Assembly (NCBI RefSeq): GCF_030272615.1
Contig: NC_081412.1
Location: 99,947,796-100,011,795 of the forward strand
DNA from: Cryptomeria japonica
Lineage: Eukaryota; Streptophyta; Pinopsida; Cupressales; Cupressaceae
Direction of reading: 5' to 3'
DNA length: 64,000 bases
Shown: piece by piece, positions 33,221-46,600 of the stretch
Numbering within the stretch: position 1 is the first letter of the stretch
How the letters are laid out: each line of letters starts with the position of its first letter
Program-made: the position numbers and the translations under genes
Notes under the pieces: generated by a model
Told to the model about the DNA's origin: nothing
Seen by the model: only the letters and a program-made list of their open reading frames with translations
Database searches by the model: none

Positions 33221-34455
33221 TGTTGGCAATTTGGAGGAATTGATTATGGCTTGCATTGATGTTTTGTCATTGATGTCAACACTAGCTATTTTATTGTCTA
33301 TCATCTTCTGGTAGAGTGGTTGGACTATGATATTCATTTGGAGACCATCTTCGGTATTCTCTGATTTGGTCTAGCTTGTGGTATTGTCTTGGATTGGTTA
33401 TTCATGTGTTCTTGATGCGTGTCACATTCAGTTGGTTCGAGATTTGATGATCTAGATGCTATCATTTGTTCTAGTAAGTCTTTTGGTTACCGATAAGGGT
33501 TTTACCGGTAGCGCTTTGTTGAAGATCTTTTGATGAATTCGATAAGTGGTGCTGGTGCAGCTTCTAGAAGGTTATCAGGATGCTGATGGTTATCATGTTC
33601 ATGTTCTAGTTGATTGGTAGTATTTTATTTGGCTTATGGTGACCTATTATAGTTCCTGTCTTATTCTTCTATGTTATGAACCGGCTTGTGTAACGTGTTG
33701 GTTGATGCTCCCGATGTGTCACCAGTTGGATTTATTGTTTGGATTATGTTGTTTCGGTCTTAGGCTAATTTGGTTTATCATTAGTTTGTGGGATTATGTA
33801 ATGAATCTATTGTATTATATTTTAGGTGTTTGACCTAATTGTTTAGGTCCTGGGTTGGTATAAATAAGATGTAAGATCTCTTTGTAGATCGTGGGGTTTA
33901 TGGGATATAAGATTATCTATGTGTGAATAATGTTGTAATCACATGCAAAGGTTTTGGTCAATCATAGGTGATCGAATTGGGTTTGTGAAAGAGGTTTAAG
34001 ACCTCCACTATTAAGCTTAACCAAAACTGTACTCAAGCATAGAAGATGCTATTCTTGAAGTTCACTCATCTTTTGAGATTGTAGTATGGATTTCTTTGTA
34101 GTAAGTGAGGCTCCTTTTGTGATGAGAAGTGTGCTCTAGGTAGTGTGCCTTCCTACATGTGCAGGCCCCTCTTATTGTAATCACATACTTGCTGCAAAAG
34201 TATTGTCTGACTATGGGTAAGCTTCCCATCGTGGTTTTCCCCTTTACCGGGTTTTCCACGTACAAATCTTGGTGTTTTGTGTTATGGATGGTTGGTTAAT
34301 TATTCTGTGATTTTTTTTTCTTATTTGTAACATATTCTATTATAGTATTTGGTTTATGCATTCTAGTAGAAGGTTTTGTGAGCTTAAAGTTTTATATTTT
34401 GTTGATAACTGATTCACCCCCCCCCCATCTCTGTTGTCTACCGGTTACCCTAACA
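33221..34455 (+). repeat. Copia 3' LTR (1235 bp)
   Basis: Starts TGTTGGCAATTTGGAGG and ends GGTTACCCTAACA. TATA box TATAAATA is at 33859-33866. The copia LTR block (GTGGTTTTCCC...GGGTTTTCCACGTACAAATC) is at about 34225-34270, then GTGTTTTGTGTTATGG. A C-run is at 34415-34427. Confidence 0.75.
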
Positions 34456-35950
34456 TATAACACACGTCTCAATGTTTAAAAGAATGTCTTAGATTTTGGG
34501 TTGCAAAAACAAGCGCAAGACATTTCTTTTTGATCATAGTATATCGAGCCTCATAATTGAGTAAAGTATGACTTATGTAATAAACCAGACATTTTTATCA
34601 TCATTATTATATTGCACCAATAAAATTGCTAAAGCAGGAGAAGAAGCGATAACATAAAGAAGGAAAGGTTGGTTAGAAACAACAAGTTGTAAAATAGGAG
34701 GATTAGCCAAATATAGTTTCAAATCTTTGAAATATTTTTGACAATCCACCGACCATTGAAAAGTAGTATCCTTTTTAAGCAAATGGGGAAAAGGGAATGT
34801 TCGATCGACAAGTTGCAGAACAAACCTACAAATAGCTTAAATTTTTCCTTCCAAACTGCACAATTGAGAGTTATTCTGAGAAGGTGGCAAGCTCAAAATG
34901 GCATCTATTTTCTTTGTGTCCATCTCAATACCACGATACAAAATAATGAATCCTAATAGTTTTCCACTATCAATACCAAAAACACTTTTTTGGGGATTGA
35001 AGTGCATGTTGTATTTACAAACTATTTGAAAAAATTGGTGAAGGATCTTTACATGATATTGTCGAGAGATAGACTTAGCTAGAATATCATCAACATAATA
35101 TTCCAAGATTTTATACATATAATCTTGAAAGATAAGGGTCATAAAACATTGATAAGTTGCACCAGTATTTTTAATCCAAAAGGCATCATGACCCAACAAA
35201 ATGTGCCCCAAGGATTTGTAAAAGCAAATTTGTATTGATCTTTAGAATTAATAAAAAAAATTATTGTATCCAAAAAAACCATCCATAGAAGATAACAAAG
35301 CATGACCAATAGTAGATTCAACTATCATATCAATGTTCAGAATGGGAAAATCATCTTTTAAGGAAACCTTATTGAGATCTTGAAAGTTAGTGCACATTCT
35401 GATCTTATTATCTAATTTAGTTATCAATAGGATGAATAAAGTCAGCTTCAAGAATTTTTTCTATTTCAGATTTAACAAGTAATTCTATCTTGGGATTCAT
35501 CATCCTAATATTTTGTTTCATAGGTTTAGCATCGACAATTAACACATTGTTATAAGTCACAATCTTAGGATCAATTTCAGGCATATCCAAATAAATCCAA
35601 GCGAATATTTTGGGAAATTCATGTAATAGAGAAGAATACTCATTTTGTTCATAATTATTTAAACACTTCCCACTTTATGATTTTTTTATCATTATAAGGA
35701 TCCATTTTAACGTCAATTGTATCACTCACAAGAAGATTAATTTGTTGGTGAACATCCATCAGTTGAGGGAACTCATAAATCATATCTTCATTATCATATT
35801 CTAATTCAGCATCCTTCATAAAGTATGCTTCAACATTTAAACAATAAGGAAATCCATGATTATGATGATAATGGGGAATATTATCATAAACTCCTAAAAA
35901 CTCAGTCAAGGAATTGCGAGGCCCTACCCCGAACCGTCATAGCATTGTAG
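34456..35950 (-). pseudogene. pol: Gypsy reverse transcriptase and RNase H start
   Basis: Minus-strand landmarks: IRMCTNFQDLNKVSLKDDFP, HALLSSMDGFFGYNNFF, FTNPWGTFCWVMMPFGLKN, GATYQCFMTLIFQDYM, YVDDILAKS (catalytic Asp pair intact) and NPQKSVFGIDSGKLLGFI, then RNase H-side FQWSVDCQKYFKDLK and NYEARYTMIKKKCLALVFAT. Stops near 34840 and 35460 and frame shifts near 35265 and 35215 break it. The upstream part (35909-35655) is the usual acidic spacer before RT. Confidence 0.85.
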
Positions 35951-38180
35951 TTATTTTTCATGTTGGGCCTATTATTGATACTTTATTTTGATGCATTATG
36001 GATATAGATTCTATATGATCCAGTGATTGGATAACATTGATATGATGTATGTCATTTATTTCTAGTTTTCAATACTTCATTTATGATGTTAGAAAACATG
36101 GATGCATGCCTTAGGAATGATTGAATTTGATGATGATTATGATGATGCCATTGAGTAAATTATTTCATGTGAATTCTATTCGATAATTGATAATTTGATT
36201 GTTATGATTTAAATTGTATGCAAAGCGTCTGATTTGTATTCTTTCCATATATTAATATTGCATGTGATTATTTGAGATTACTAATGTGCAAAGTGATATG
36301 TGTAGGAAAACTAATCTATGTGACCATGGAAACTATTCAAAGAATCAAGCTAAAACTATGTGCGTTTGTGAAGCCAAGGGTTGTCTATTTGGAGACACAA
36401 CACCTTGTATGTATTGTGTTTATATTTGTAAATGTGAATGCTTAAATTTTAATTTGTATTTGTTAATTTTATTAATTCCAAAAGGGACATGCCATGTGTA
36501 TTATAGTATTGTGTATTTTTATGGTGTCACTTGACACTTGTGTTGTGAAGTGAGTTGGCAATGACATGTCCCTTGGAGGGAATTTGTATAGCAAATTTAT
36601 TATTCAAAATATCTTAGTGTGGTCTCAATAGAGTCTTGGTTAGAGATCCATTAGAATGGTCAACTCAAGTTTGACCCATAGACAAACTTTAGGTGAGTTT
36701 CTAGAGGGTCAAACTAACTCCTAAGGTTAGGTTTAGGGCATTTTTGAAGGCCCATATGCTATACCTATGGGTAAAGGTCAATTTTAACCATGTGACCACT
36801 CACATGTGACTTTCAAGTCACCTCAAAAGTGAGTTTTCCAAGATGGACGAAAATTCAACTTTTGAGGATTTCTCCTTGGTTAGACAACCTTCCATTTGAG
36901 TGATAGTTGCTCTTCCCCACTTTCTCTTACCTTTTTCAATTTCCATTTTTAGAAACCATGTAAGAGGTTGGGAAGACCAACCTATGAGATCTCACATCCT
37001 TTCCAAGGAAGTTGGAAAGTGTGAGAAGATCCTACTTAGGGAAGGGATTCAAACTTAGGATTTTGATCACCCACTCTCCAATCTTGGAGACTTAGAGTTG
37101 TTGTTGAAAATTTGGATTTAGAAGTTGCATTTTTTTGTTTTGGGAAGAAAAGAATAGTGGATTGGGCAACTCTCCTTCACCCATTCCTCATACCATTTGT
37201 AGGATCAAAGGTTGGTAGTGTTCTTCCATGCATTTTGAATACCATTGTTAATGTGAAGGAAAATTGTTTGTGTATTTAGCTTTTGTTGTTTATGTGACTT
37301 GTGGAGTTGAATGTTGAGTTCCTTCTTTGTGTTTGTTTTTGTGATTTGCGTGTTTATTTCATGTTATGAGTGTTTCAAGACCATACTCACCCTTGGGAGG
37401 GTAGAATAGCCTTGGGGTGAAGGGCTTCTTGACAACCTATGAGTGTAGGGACTCTCTTCTTGGAAGAGAGAGATACACAAGGGTTATGAGACCCTTGCTG
37501 AATTATTTTTATGCTTATGCAAAAGGAGGTCATAAGGGGAGATATGAGCTTGTAAGCCATGGGGGATACAAGGTTTGTTTGGGTCAAGTATGTGACTTGA
37601 GTTGGCTATATTTTGGTATCCTTGGGAAGGCATTTATTCCTCTTTCTTGTAGATCCCACCTTCACCCCATAGAGTTAGTCACATAGTGATAATGTAAATC
37701 CTTGGGTTGGGAGTTCATGTGTTGTTTAAGTCTTTCTTGCTTATGTGGTCGAGTTTGTTTGTAACCCATTTAGCCTTGGTTCTCCTAGCTTGGGGGTGGC
37801 TTCTTGTAAACCTAGGTTGGGAGGTGAGCCTCCATGGTCACAACCTATAGGTTTTATTTGTAGGTTTTCATTTGGGATAAAGGATGGAGAAAAGAAAAGT
37901 TCATGTGCAAAGTCTCCTATTAGATTTTTTTGGAATTCTAAAAAAAAAGGTAATGTAACAAGTCCTTATTCTTGTAAAGCAAAAGAGAGGCTTGAGATTG
38001 TAATTTTTTTATTATTGTAAAGTCGATTAAAAAAAAAAGAATGTATATTTACCTTTGTTGTATTGTCATTATAAAGAAATCAAGAAGAATTTAAATAGTA
38101 TTCTTATATTGTTTATTTATTATCATGAAATGGAGTAGGAAATGCAAACTTATTTTATGATTTAATGTCTATTGAAAAAG

Positions 38181-38212
<32 letters not shown>

Positions 38213-38736
38213 TAAATAAAAGGGTAGATAAACATTTAAATAAAATGCAGCTTTATCTCTTTACTCAGTTTTTATGTGCAAACTTGCTTAGTATAAAATC
38301 TAGCATGCAGTTTGGAATGAAGTTACTTGCACTTCATTTATTTAATCTAATAATTTTTTGGATGTGTATTATGTTAGTTGTAAAGCTGTTAATAGAAAGG
38401 AATTTTATATTAGAATGTAGATTAAACAAAATACACTTCATTCTATTAAATCATTATTGTTCAGTTAGAAATGTATTTGCTGCATTTTTATATATTCATA
38501 TAAGCACCATTTTTCATATAAAAAATAAAATATAGAGAAGGATATTCCTTTGCTTCTATTCCATGATAAACAAAATAAATACTTCATATGTTTAAACTTA
38601 AATTTACCCATTATTTGCATCTAGTTGTAATGCTGGTTAAATAAGACTTAAGTCTTCTAATTAAATTAAATAAATTATCACTATATTTAGGAACCCATTC
38701 TTAATGACACATGAGTTAACCTTTAGTGTAAACTAA
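35951..38736. other. Unassigned 2.8-kb stretch
   Basis: It lies between the RT and the PR-RT linker of the gypsy element, so it is probably another insertion or a decayed part of the linker. The longest open frames (36286-36534 and 37417-37686, plus) show no family signature. It contains purine-rich GAAGGGATTCAAACTTAGG-like text near 37040, GTAACAAGTCCTTATTC, and an (AT)n run. No LTR ends or TSD are convincing. Confidence 0.4.
38181..38212. repeat. (AT)n microsatellite
   Basis: An uninterrupted AT dinucleotide run of about 22 bp within ATATATAAATATATAT sequence. Confidence 0.85.
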
Positions 38737-39538
38737 CTACGTCATCTCATCTTTTGAACATAGAAAATCAAGTATTTTAGTGTCATTTAAATTTTTTTTG
38801 TTGTTGCATTTTTGCCCAAAAGGTTGGACATGATAGAAATCATCAGTAGAAAAGATGTCTAGGGAAGGTAAATGAGAGTCAAAATCAATCAATGGAGGGT
38901 GCATTAAAGAAAGAGGGTTAGAGAAAAACATAAGATTCACATTGATGGATGGTCTCTTAGATGCTTTGGTGGTCTTAGAGGGATTATACCTAAGTCCAAA
39001 AGATGTCTCATGAATATGATTCTCTAAAGGAACTTTTATCCCTTGTTCATGTGTGCTACAACCATTGGTATTTTATCCACTTTTATCTAGGATGTGGAAA
39101 CCAAGACCATAAAGGGAGGCCATTTCCATAAGGGATGTCAGAGCCTCATGTGTGTCAATGTCATAAGTAGATTAAGTAGAATATTTTGAAGTAGCCACAA
39201 AATTATTACTAATTTGCTTAGAAAAAGTAGGTTACTTTTCAAGATGTACCATATCATCATCCTTTTTAGTCTTAGGCTCTATTCGGGGTATTTTATATTC
39301 TCCAATAAAAGAAGGTGTAAAATATAAGGATCCCAAAATTTCATCTAAGAGTACCTCTTTAGATGAAGGAGTATCTTTAGGAAAAGATGGTATTTCATCT
39401 TGAGTATTGGATGAAGTAGAAGAATTTGAAGAAGATTTAGAATCAAATGTAGTTTGAAAACAAGCTTGTAAATTAGTATCAACATGAAAAGTATACATCT
39501 TATTGTTATGAATTAATTTGACTTGATGATGAAGAGTA
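38737..39538 (-). pseudogene. Gypsy PR-RT linker region
   Basis: The minus-strand frame 39538-39232 begins with the end of the protease domain (LHHQVKLIHNNKMYTFHVDT; the LHQ-VKF element typical of gypsy protease tails) and runs into a Ser/Thr-rich spacer with EEKKDDDMV-like acidic text. A second open piece, 38940-38737 (HPPLIDFDSHLPSLDIFSTD), continues the same low-complexity spacer. Stops occur between them. Confidence 0.6.
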
Positions 39539-41954
39539 TGTTGGAATTGTGTTGACATTGATGTCAACGAGTATTGTATGGTAACTAGTATTGCAGATCA
39601 CTGGTACACAAGTTAGTGTTGGCTTGTGTTGATGACAAGTATTGAAGACCAGTAAAGTAATGTGTTGACATTGAGATGTTGCCAGCTGGTAAGAATGTTC
39701 CCAACAAGTTAGTAAGGTAGACAAAGAGGACGTCTACCAAATTATGTGTAGGAGATGTATCTGCTCACATAACAAGTCATATTTGTGCAACACTGGAAGC
39801 AAATATGCACAATATGTTGAAATCTGATTCTATGCTATCATTGGCCCGTAGGAGACAAGGATTCACTTCTACTGGTAAGTGGTAATTACTTGGCTTATCT
39901 CCTAACATGCATGGAATGCATTATGACTCTCTAGGACAAGATAGAGTAAGCTAAGGAGGTAATTGGATGCATAGACCGAATGAGTAATATAGAAGATGAG
40001 GAAGCCCCCTAAGGTTGAGATCAGAGATGTGCAAAAGATCTGTATGTGAAGACATGATGTGCTATAGGGGTAGAGAAGGAAGAGTTAAAATGGTGAGTTG
40101 TCCTCCTTGGAAAACTGATTGAGAAGAGAACCAGTCAAAGGAAGATGATGCTCTACAGTTGTACACATGGAATTACTGGTATGTAGATGGAAAGTGGTGT
40201 TGCCACTGATGCATAATGGTTGGAGATGGATGGAATGAAGATATCATGCACACTACCAATATGAAGGCATGAACATGCTAATTGGTAAACAAGGAGGATA
40301 CTGACATACTATCAAGAGGACATAGAGACAAAAGTGAAGTTCTCTTAGTCTGATGAAGATGCACATGTGGTGTCATATGAGATTGTTGTTGAGGACCGAC
40401 ATGATTAATGACCATACTGACATGATCCACCAACACAAGGAAGGTGAAGGTATGAAGGTTAACTAGCAAGGTAAGATATACTGAGAGGGTTAGAGAACTG
40501 GTAAGCAAAGAGGGACTGGTAGTATGAATCATACACTGGTTGTATGAAATTGGTCGGTGACCATGTTGGATTGACATAGTGAGCTAAGGTGGATGTCAAC
40601 AAAGGTGCCACGTGGAGTTGAGGTAGCAGACATACATGAAGTAGTAGATAGAGTGTACACTGATGAAGTTGTTGTAGAGTTGGTCGATATTAAATGAAGA
40701 CCCCATAAATCATGGGATGTGTTGTAGAGGCGTACGAATCGAGGAAGGTCGAACCAAGGTGATCGAAGGGAGGCATCGATCGATGCAAAATATCTAGGTG
40801 GTGAATGAGGTTGATGATGCAATTTGGTGAACCATTTATGGTGATTGACCTAGTGCCTTTTTGACAGACTGTCTTTTTTTTCTAAACTTAGACAATGTGT
40901 TTTGGAAGCCGCGAGTTTGCTAGAGCTTGATTGATTTGTTGTAGGTGGTCGATCTTTGGAAGGAGATCTGATTGGATTTAGTTTTCCTCGAGGTCAATAA
41001 AGAAACCCTAACTACCTAAAGTTTGAATTAGTTTTTGGCGGGAAGACTTGCTTATAAAGATGCAAGTCAAAATCAATGGTAGTGTGTTGCCAAAAGGTGT
41101 GATGCCAGTTGAAAGAAAAGAGTCGATCTAACTATGAGAGTTAAGAAACTAAGCATTTGGAGGTGCAACCGGTATGAAGGCTTAGCAAGGGTCTAACCGG
41201 TAAAGGTCTAAGATACCGGTAAGATGCAAGAAGTACATCACTCAAGACAACTAATAGTTTTAGAATCGGTAGGAAAGAAGTATCAACATGAAAGAAGTGG
41301 CAGGTATAGGCAAGGATTGAGTAGGGTTTAACTGGTATTGTGGAAGTAACTAGTAACCAGATAGAAACGCAAAAAAAATGGTAGAGATTGAACCGGTAAG
41401 GGAGAAACAGTGAGAAGAGGTGAGCAAAGGAAGATTGTGAGAAGAGAGCAGACAAGGTAGAGGGAAATTAGAAGAAAAGTTAGAAAAGGTGAGAAGAGAA
41501 CTGACAAAGAGTAGAGCAGAGGTGGACCGATGAAGAGACATATCTATGAGGTTACAAAATTCATTTGTAACTAGATTATGATCATTGTATTGATTTTATC
41601 TTTTGTATCTCACTGAGTTGGAGCTCAGTGCAGGGGTTGTAGATCCTTGGGTTGGTACCCTAAATCAGGGGTTGTTTCTCTTTAGGTTGGTACCCCAAAT
41701 ATTGTAATTAGATTCCCATTGTGAAACTATATTGGAGCAATAGTCTCCAACAACTTTTCTCACGGAGGTTTTTCCCATCTTGGATTTTCCTTGTATATAC
41801 TGGTGTCATGTGATGTGCCTTTGTGTGATTGCATTGTGAAGTCTTGCATTATCTCACTGATAGGTTTACTTGAGTTGCTTAGCTAACCGCTATGGTGAAA
41901 GAGTTTAGGAAACCACTAATTCACCCCCCTCTCAGTGGTACATTGTGTCTAACA
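39539..41954 (+). repeat. 5' LTR (2416 bp)
   Basis: Direct repeat of 53010-55395 with many substitutions. The first bases read TGTTGGAATTG instead of TGTTGGCATTG. TATA motif TATAAAGA is at 41053-41060, and the LTR block GAGGTTTTTCCC...GGATTTTCC at about 41765. Several short open frames inside have no meaning. Confidence 0.85.
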
Positions 41955-41956
41955 AT

Positions 41957-41969
41957 TGGTATCAGAGCC
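41957..41969 (+). other. Primer-binding site, initiator-Met type
   Basis: TGGTATCAGAGCC starts two bases after the LTR end. Confidence 0.9.
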
Positions 41970-42619
41970 TAGGTTCCCTATTAAAGAAGCTTTCTCTACT
42001 TGGGTAGATTCTGGTATTAGGACACAATGGTTAAGGTTGAGTCAATTCCTTCTCCAGTATTTAATGGGTCTAATTATTCCATTTGGTGTTGCAGAATGGA
42101 AGTCTATATGTCATCTTTAGGTTATGATGTTTGGATGTTTGTTGTTAATGGTCTCCCTAGTCACGATAGTCCTCCCATTGGTTCAGAAGCACAAAGAAGA
42201 TATTGGTATAATGATGAAGCAATGACGGAAATAATTTGTTGGCTCTTAGATGATGTTTCCTCATAGGTGGACAGATGAAAATCAACAAATAGTTTGTGGG
42301 ACCGGTTAGAGAAGCTTTATAGCAATGAACCCAGGACTGTAGAACCAATTTATGGAAGCAAGAAGATAAATGAAACAAACACATGTGCAGATGATGAAGA
42401 TAGATCGACCAGCTATTATAGCATAAAGGATGAAGAAGGAACCCACCTATTCATATGTTAAGAGACATAATGTGAGGAGCACACATTAGAAGGTGACAAT
42501 GCAGATAAATCCCATTGGATGGATGTGTTTGGAAGTGATGATGAAGATGAAGTCGAAGTTGATCTTGAATGCAAACTAGTAAGTACACTAGAAGAGTTGC
42601 AAAATGTTATAAAGGAATT

Positions 42620-43422
42620 TTGTTAGGATTCCCACAGATACTGAGAGGGGGGGTGAATCAGTATCTGACCGGTTAGAGCAATTTCTTAAATTAAAACATG
42701 CTAAACATATTAATACTGTATACCGGTAAACAGAAAGTAATGCAATAAATAGAGATAACAACAACCACATGAAAAGCACACCATAACACAATATTTTAAT
42801 GAAGAAACCCAATGTGGGAAAAACCTCAGTGGGATTTGTGACCCACAATATTCACTTACTGGCCAATAAGAGAATATTACTGCAACAATAGGGGCCTGCA
42901 CATGCAGGAAGACCAAGTGCCTAGAGCTCACTACTCAAATACAAAATAGGAAGTCTCACTGACTTACAAAATGGATTATATAAATCCAGTGTCTTGTACT
43001 GCTTCAAAATAGCATCTATAATACCAGATACAGTACCGATTTCTGCTCTGCTTCTTACATAAACCCTTAACCTATAATTCACATAATAGGTCTGCCTTAT
43101 TTTGCCTATATATTTTCTTTTTTATGTCGCAAAATGTTCTACAATGATCTCTCTTATATAAGAGTCACTTTACAACTTGCCAAGTTGGCTTACAATGATT
43201 TTACAATAATAAACAAAATATATTACAACAAAAATCCTGTCGGCCTCTATGCCGGTATGCTTCCTTTCACTGTCGATGCCGGTGGTTTGAGTGTCGGTGT
43301 AGAATCTAATCTTGCTAGTACCAGTGGAATGCTTTGCCGGTATCATGTGATTTTAAGGTTTCCATTAATGACAAAACCTTCAATCACCTACAATGTCTCA
43401 TTGGAGTGTGCATTTGCCAACA
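42620..43422 (-). repeat. 3' LTR (803 bp)
   Basis: Minus strand TGTTGGCAAATGCACACTCC...GTGGGAATCCTAACA. Palindromic TATA box CTTATATAAG is at 43153-43162. The GTGGGAAAAACCTC block is at about 42816. Same length as 48383-49185, with scattered substitutions. Confidence 0.88.
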
Positions 43423-43600
43423 ATCTCCCCCTTTGGCATTGATGGCAACACTCATGAGAAAATTCAAAAAGTGTAGTCCAAAAATATGTTACCAAAAATG
43501 TGTGAACCAAAAATGTGTGAACTCCCCTTGAGCAGATGAGTCTTTAGCTGATTATTTTCTCATACCACTACTCCCCCTTTGGCATCAATGACAAAGGTTG
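43423..43600 (-). other. Two polypurine tracts before 3' LTR
   Basis: Minus-strand TGCCAAAGGGGGAGAT abuts the LTR at 43422/43423. A second TGCCAAAGGGGGAGT lies about 140 bp upstream at 43582-43568, within non-coding sequence after ORF2. Confidence 0.7.
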
Positions 43601-43631
43601 TCAAAGTGTCAATAGATTATGGTTTCCTGTC

Positions 43632-46600
43632 TCAACCTTGTAACCGGGTGGTTACAATTTGAAAAAGATCTACCAAAACCAAATTTAGGTTTTCAAGAAA
43701 ATTTTTACTATCTTTTATTGTTGCCTCTGTTCTTTGAATTGTACCGGTGAGGTGTTGCATTTGCTCTGTCGGTGTTTTCTGTCCTTGAACTAATGCATCA
43801 GATATTTCTTTCCTTAAACCTGCGAGGTAGTCCAATTTTGGACTTAATCTCCATTTCAGATCCTTAGCCTTACTTTTTATTTTCTCCTTTTCTCTTTCTA
43901 GCTTTAGTAACTCTTCCTCAAAACCTATTATCTTTTGCTAAAAAATTGATAATGAATCAGATGAATTAATAAAATTGTCAGCTAGCTTATTAATTTCCTC
44001 CTGTATCTTGCTTATTTTCTTGTCTATGTCAATTGTCAAAAAGTTTGTCTTACAAGTGTCTCTGTACAAAGTTTTGAACTCCTTAAGTGTGCTGCACAGT
44101 TCTAGTAGAAGTGTGTCAAACTGCCTTGTACACTTCTTTATTTGTTCCTCAAAGAATTTGTGTTTTTCTTTTTCTAACCTCTCTTTGAATGCTTCTTCCT
44201 TTATTTGCTCAACTGTCACTGTGTTGTTAGTAATATACTTAGACAAAGTGTCGAGTTGACTCAAAGAATCCTTATTATCTACATTGCATTTTGGAGCTAT
44301 CATCTTCAAAATTGGAATTGTGTCATCTATAGCTTTATTTGCCTGTGAACTATAATCTGTTATTTTCTTTATAGAATCTAAAAGAACTTTAGTTACATTT
44401 GTTGATTTAAATCCTGCAGTTGAAGGGTCAACACTCTAAATTCCACTAGTGGGAGCAATATCCTTGCTTGTAGTGACCTCTGGTAGGTTAGTCTGTGTTT
44501 CTATTTCCTTAAGCAAAGGTTTTTGTTGTTCTCTTATTGCCGGTGGCACTGTTTCCACATGATCATATTGCTGAGAGGGAGCCTATTGCTCTATGTTACC
44601 ATCTGCCAGTTTTCCTTGTGTGTTATTTGTTTCATTAGTTACCAGTGGCTCACTAGCCATATCTGTCTTACCGGTTGTGTCCTTGTTTATCATAATGTTG
44701 ACTTTCTAAGTATCAACATCAACTGTGTATAGTACCTCAGAATTAGGATTTGTATCCTCTTGTGATACATCCATACTCTCATTAGCCGGTTGATCTTCAG
44801 TTGTTGTTACTGGTGGAGTAAACAGAGGCGGTAGGGATAAATTATCTCTTATTTTGATGCTTGGAGGTCCACCAACATTTCCTTTTCCCTTATCCTTGTC
44901 TTTCTGATATACCTTGATTGGTTTAGGGTTTCTATACTCTTCTTGTTTTTCTTTCTCAACAAGGAATATATCCCATGCATTTTTAGTTTCCTCTGCAACC
45001 TCATTTACTCTTCCAACCATTAGTACAATATGCTAATGTGCAGTAGAGAATACTGCTCGATTAGCCTTTGCAATTAGTTCATCTATTTCTTTTAGAGAGT
45101 TAACTGGGTAGACAATAAGCAATCTTTCAATTTTTATTTTCTTGTCAAGATCTACAACAGGTTGTCTTCTTGCTTCCAGTCTCTTGAATAGTTCATCTAG
45201 TAGTTCATCTACAACTTGCATCAAGAACTTCTTGTAGATATCCAAGTGTAAAATAACACTGTTTTCAACCTTTTCTTTATCATCAACTGATAGTGAGTCA
45301 TATAGTTTGTTGATGTTTTTAAGTTTTCCTTATTTTGTGATTTCATCCAACAGTCTGTCAATCAGAGTAATATTTTGTTGAGTCCTTTTCTTTGGTGTCA
45401 ATTTTTTCTTCTTAGGAGTAGTCTTCTTGATTGGGGGCCTCACCACCTATTGTTTTTGCCTGGTTCTTCTAGGTGAAGGTGTGGATACCGGTGAAGGTTC
45501 CCTTTTCCTTACAACTCTTTTAAATGCTGCAGGCATATCACTTTTTGAAGAAGTAGCTACCGGTGAAAGGTGAGTTTCAGGCTGCAGTGCTTCTAACTCA
45601 TCTTTAGTGATGCTGGTTTTCTTGAGTACATCTTCCTTTATAGCCTTTTCTTGTTGGGATCCCCTTCTTACTATTGCCTCAACCTTCTTTACATTTTTCT
45701 TTGATTGGATCTATTTTTCAATGGTTTCAGCACTACCGAATACCTCTTCCTTAGGTTCCTTAGGTGCTTCCAGAAGGGCTTTTGCATATATTTCAATGAT
45801 GTGGTCATCGGTCTCATAACCCATTTCAGTAACCCAAATTGTTCTTGGGATAACTGCTTCCATCCAAATCTCATCCTTCTTGATGACAAAATATATCTCA
45901 TCCTTGTATTTATTTACAATTTCCCTGTGACAGTTTGACTTTGTTTTTCATCTGAGCCTTCAATGCTAGAAAATACTCATTGATATTCTTCTCTTTGTTT
46001 TCACCCATGTTGTTCAATAAGTCAGATAACTGTTTCCCTACTGGTATGCCAAATCCAAGGTTCTTGTTGCCTATACCGGGCACCTATTTTGTTATATGTA
46101 GCATTAAACATACAAGTAAATTGCCAAACTTAAATGTCCCTTTCTTATCCTTGATCTTTCCTAGATTGTCAATAAGTTCATCCTTTAACCATTCACAAAC
46201 ATCAATTTTCACATTATCTTTAACCATATCATGAGCACTTTTTATGCATAAGCTGAAAACTGAGTTAAGTCTATTTGCATGAGTTGTTTTGTAACCTAGA
46301 ATCATGCTAATGAATCTCACATTTATGTTAGTTACATCATTCACCCTTAAAGACCTTTTGTTGGATGTTGCACCTGTTAGGTTCATTACCAGGTCATTTG
46401 AGACCTTCTTTGTCTTGTCTGGTCTGTTATCGGTGGAAGGTAACCCTGTTACAACTTTCACAACTTCCTTGGTAATTTAATGAACCGAATCTAGCGAAAA
46501 GAATGCACCATGTACCCTGCTCAATACTATCCTAATAACTTCCTTAGGGAAATCCAGAATGCTGAGGATTTTAGTGAATCCTAGGGTTTCAATAGTTTTG

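Larger units (their letters stand above)
31596..34455 (+). mobile_element. 5'-truncated autonomous-type copia element (RT/RNase H plus 3' LTR)
   Basis: It contains the end of a copia polyprotein (31596-32856), an untranslated tail with two PPT-like tracts and one LTR (33221-34455). The 5' LTR, Gag, protease, integrase and the start of RT are absent. The left end fuses to a gypsy gag and the right end abuts gypsy RNase H in the opposite orientation, so no TSD can be shown. Confidence 0.8.

Noticed and set aside
37417-37686. 89-codon plus-strand frame starting MKGFLTTYECRD
   Set aside because: No family recognised, no start context, no continuation and no second copy in the window. Not enough to call a gene.
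38181-38212. AT run as a promoter or matrix-attachment signal
   Set aside because: A simple dinucleotide run with no gene next to it. Kept only as a microsatellite.
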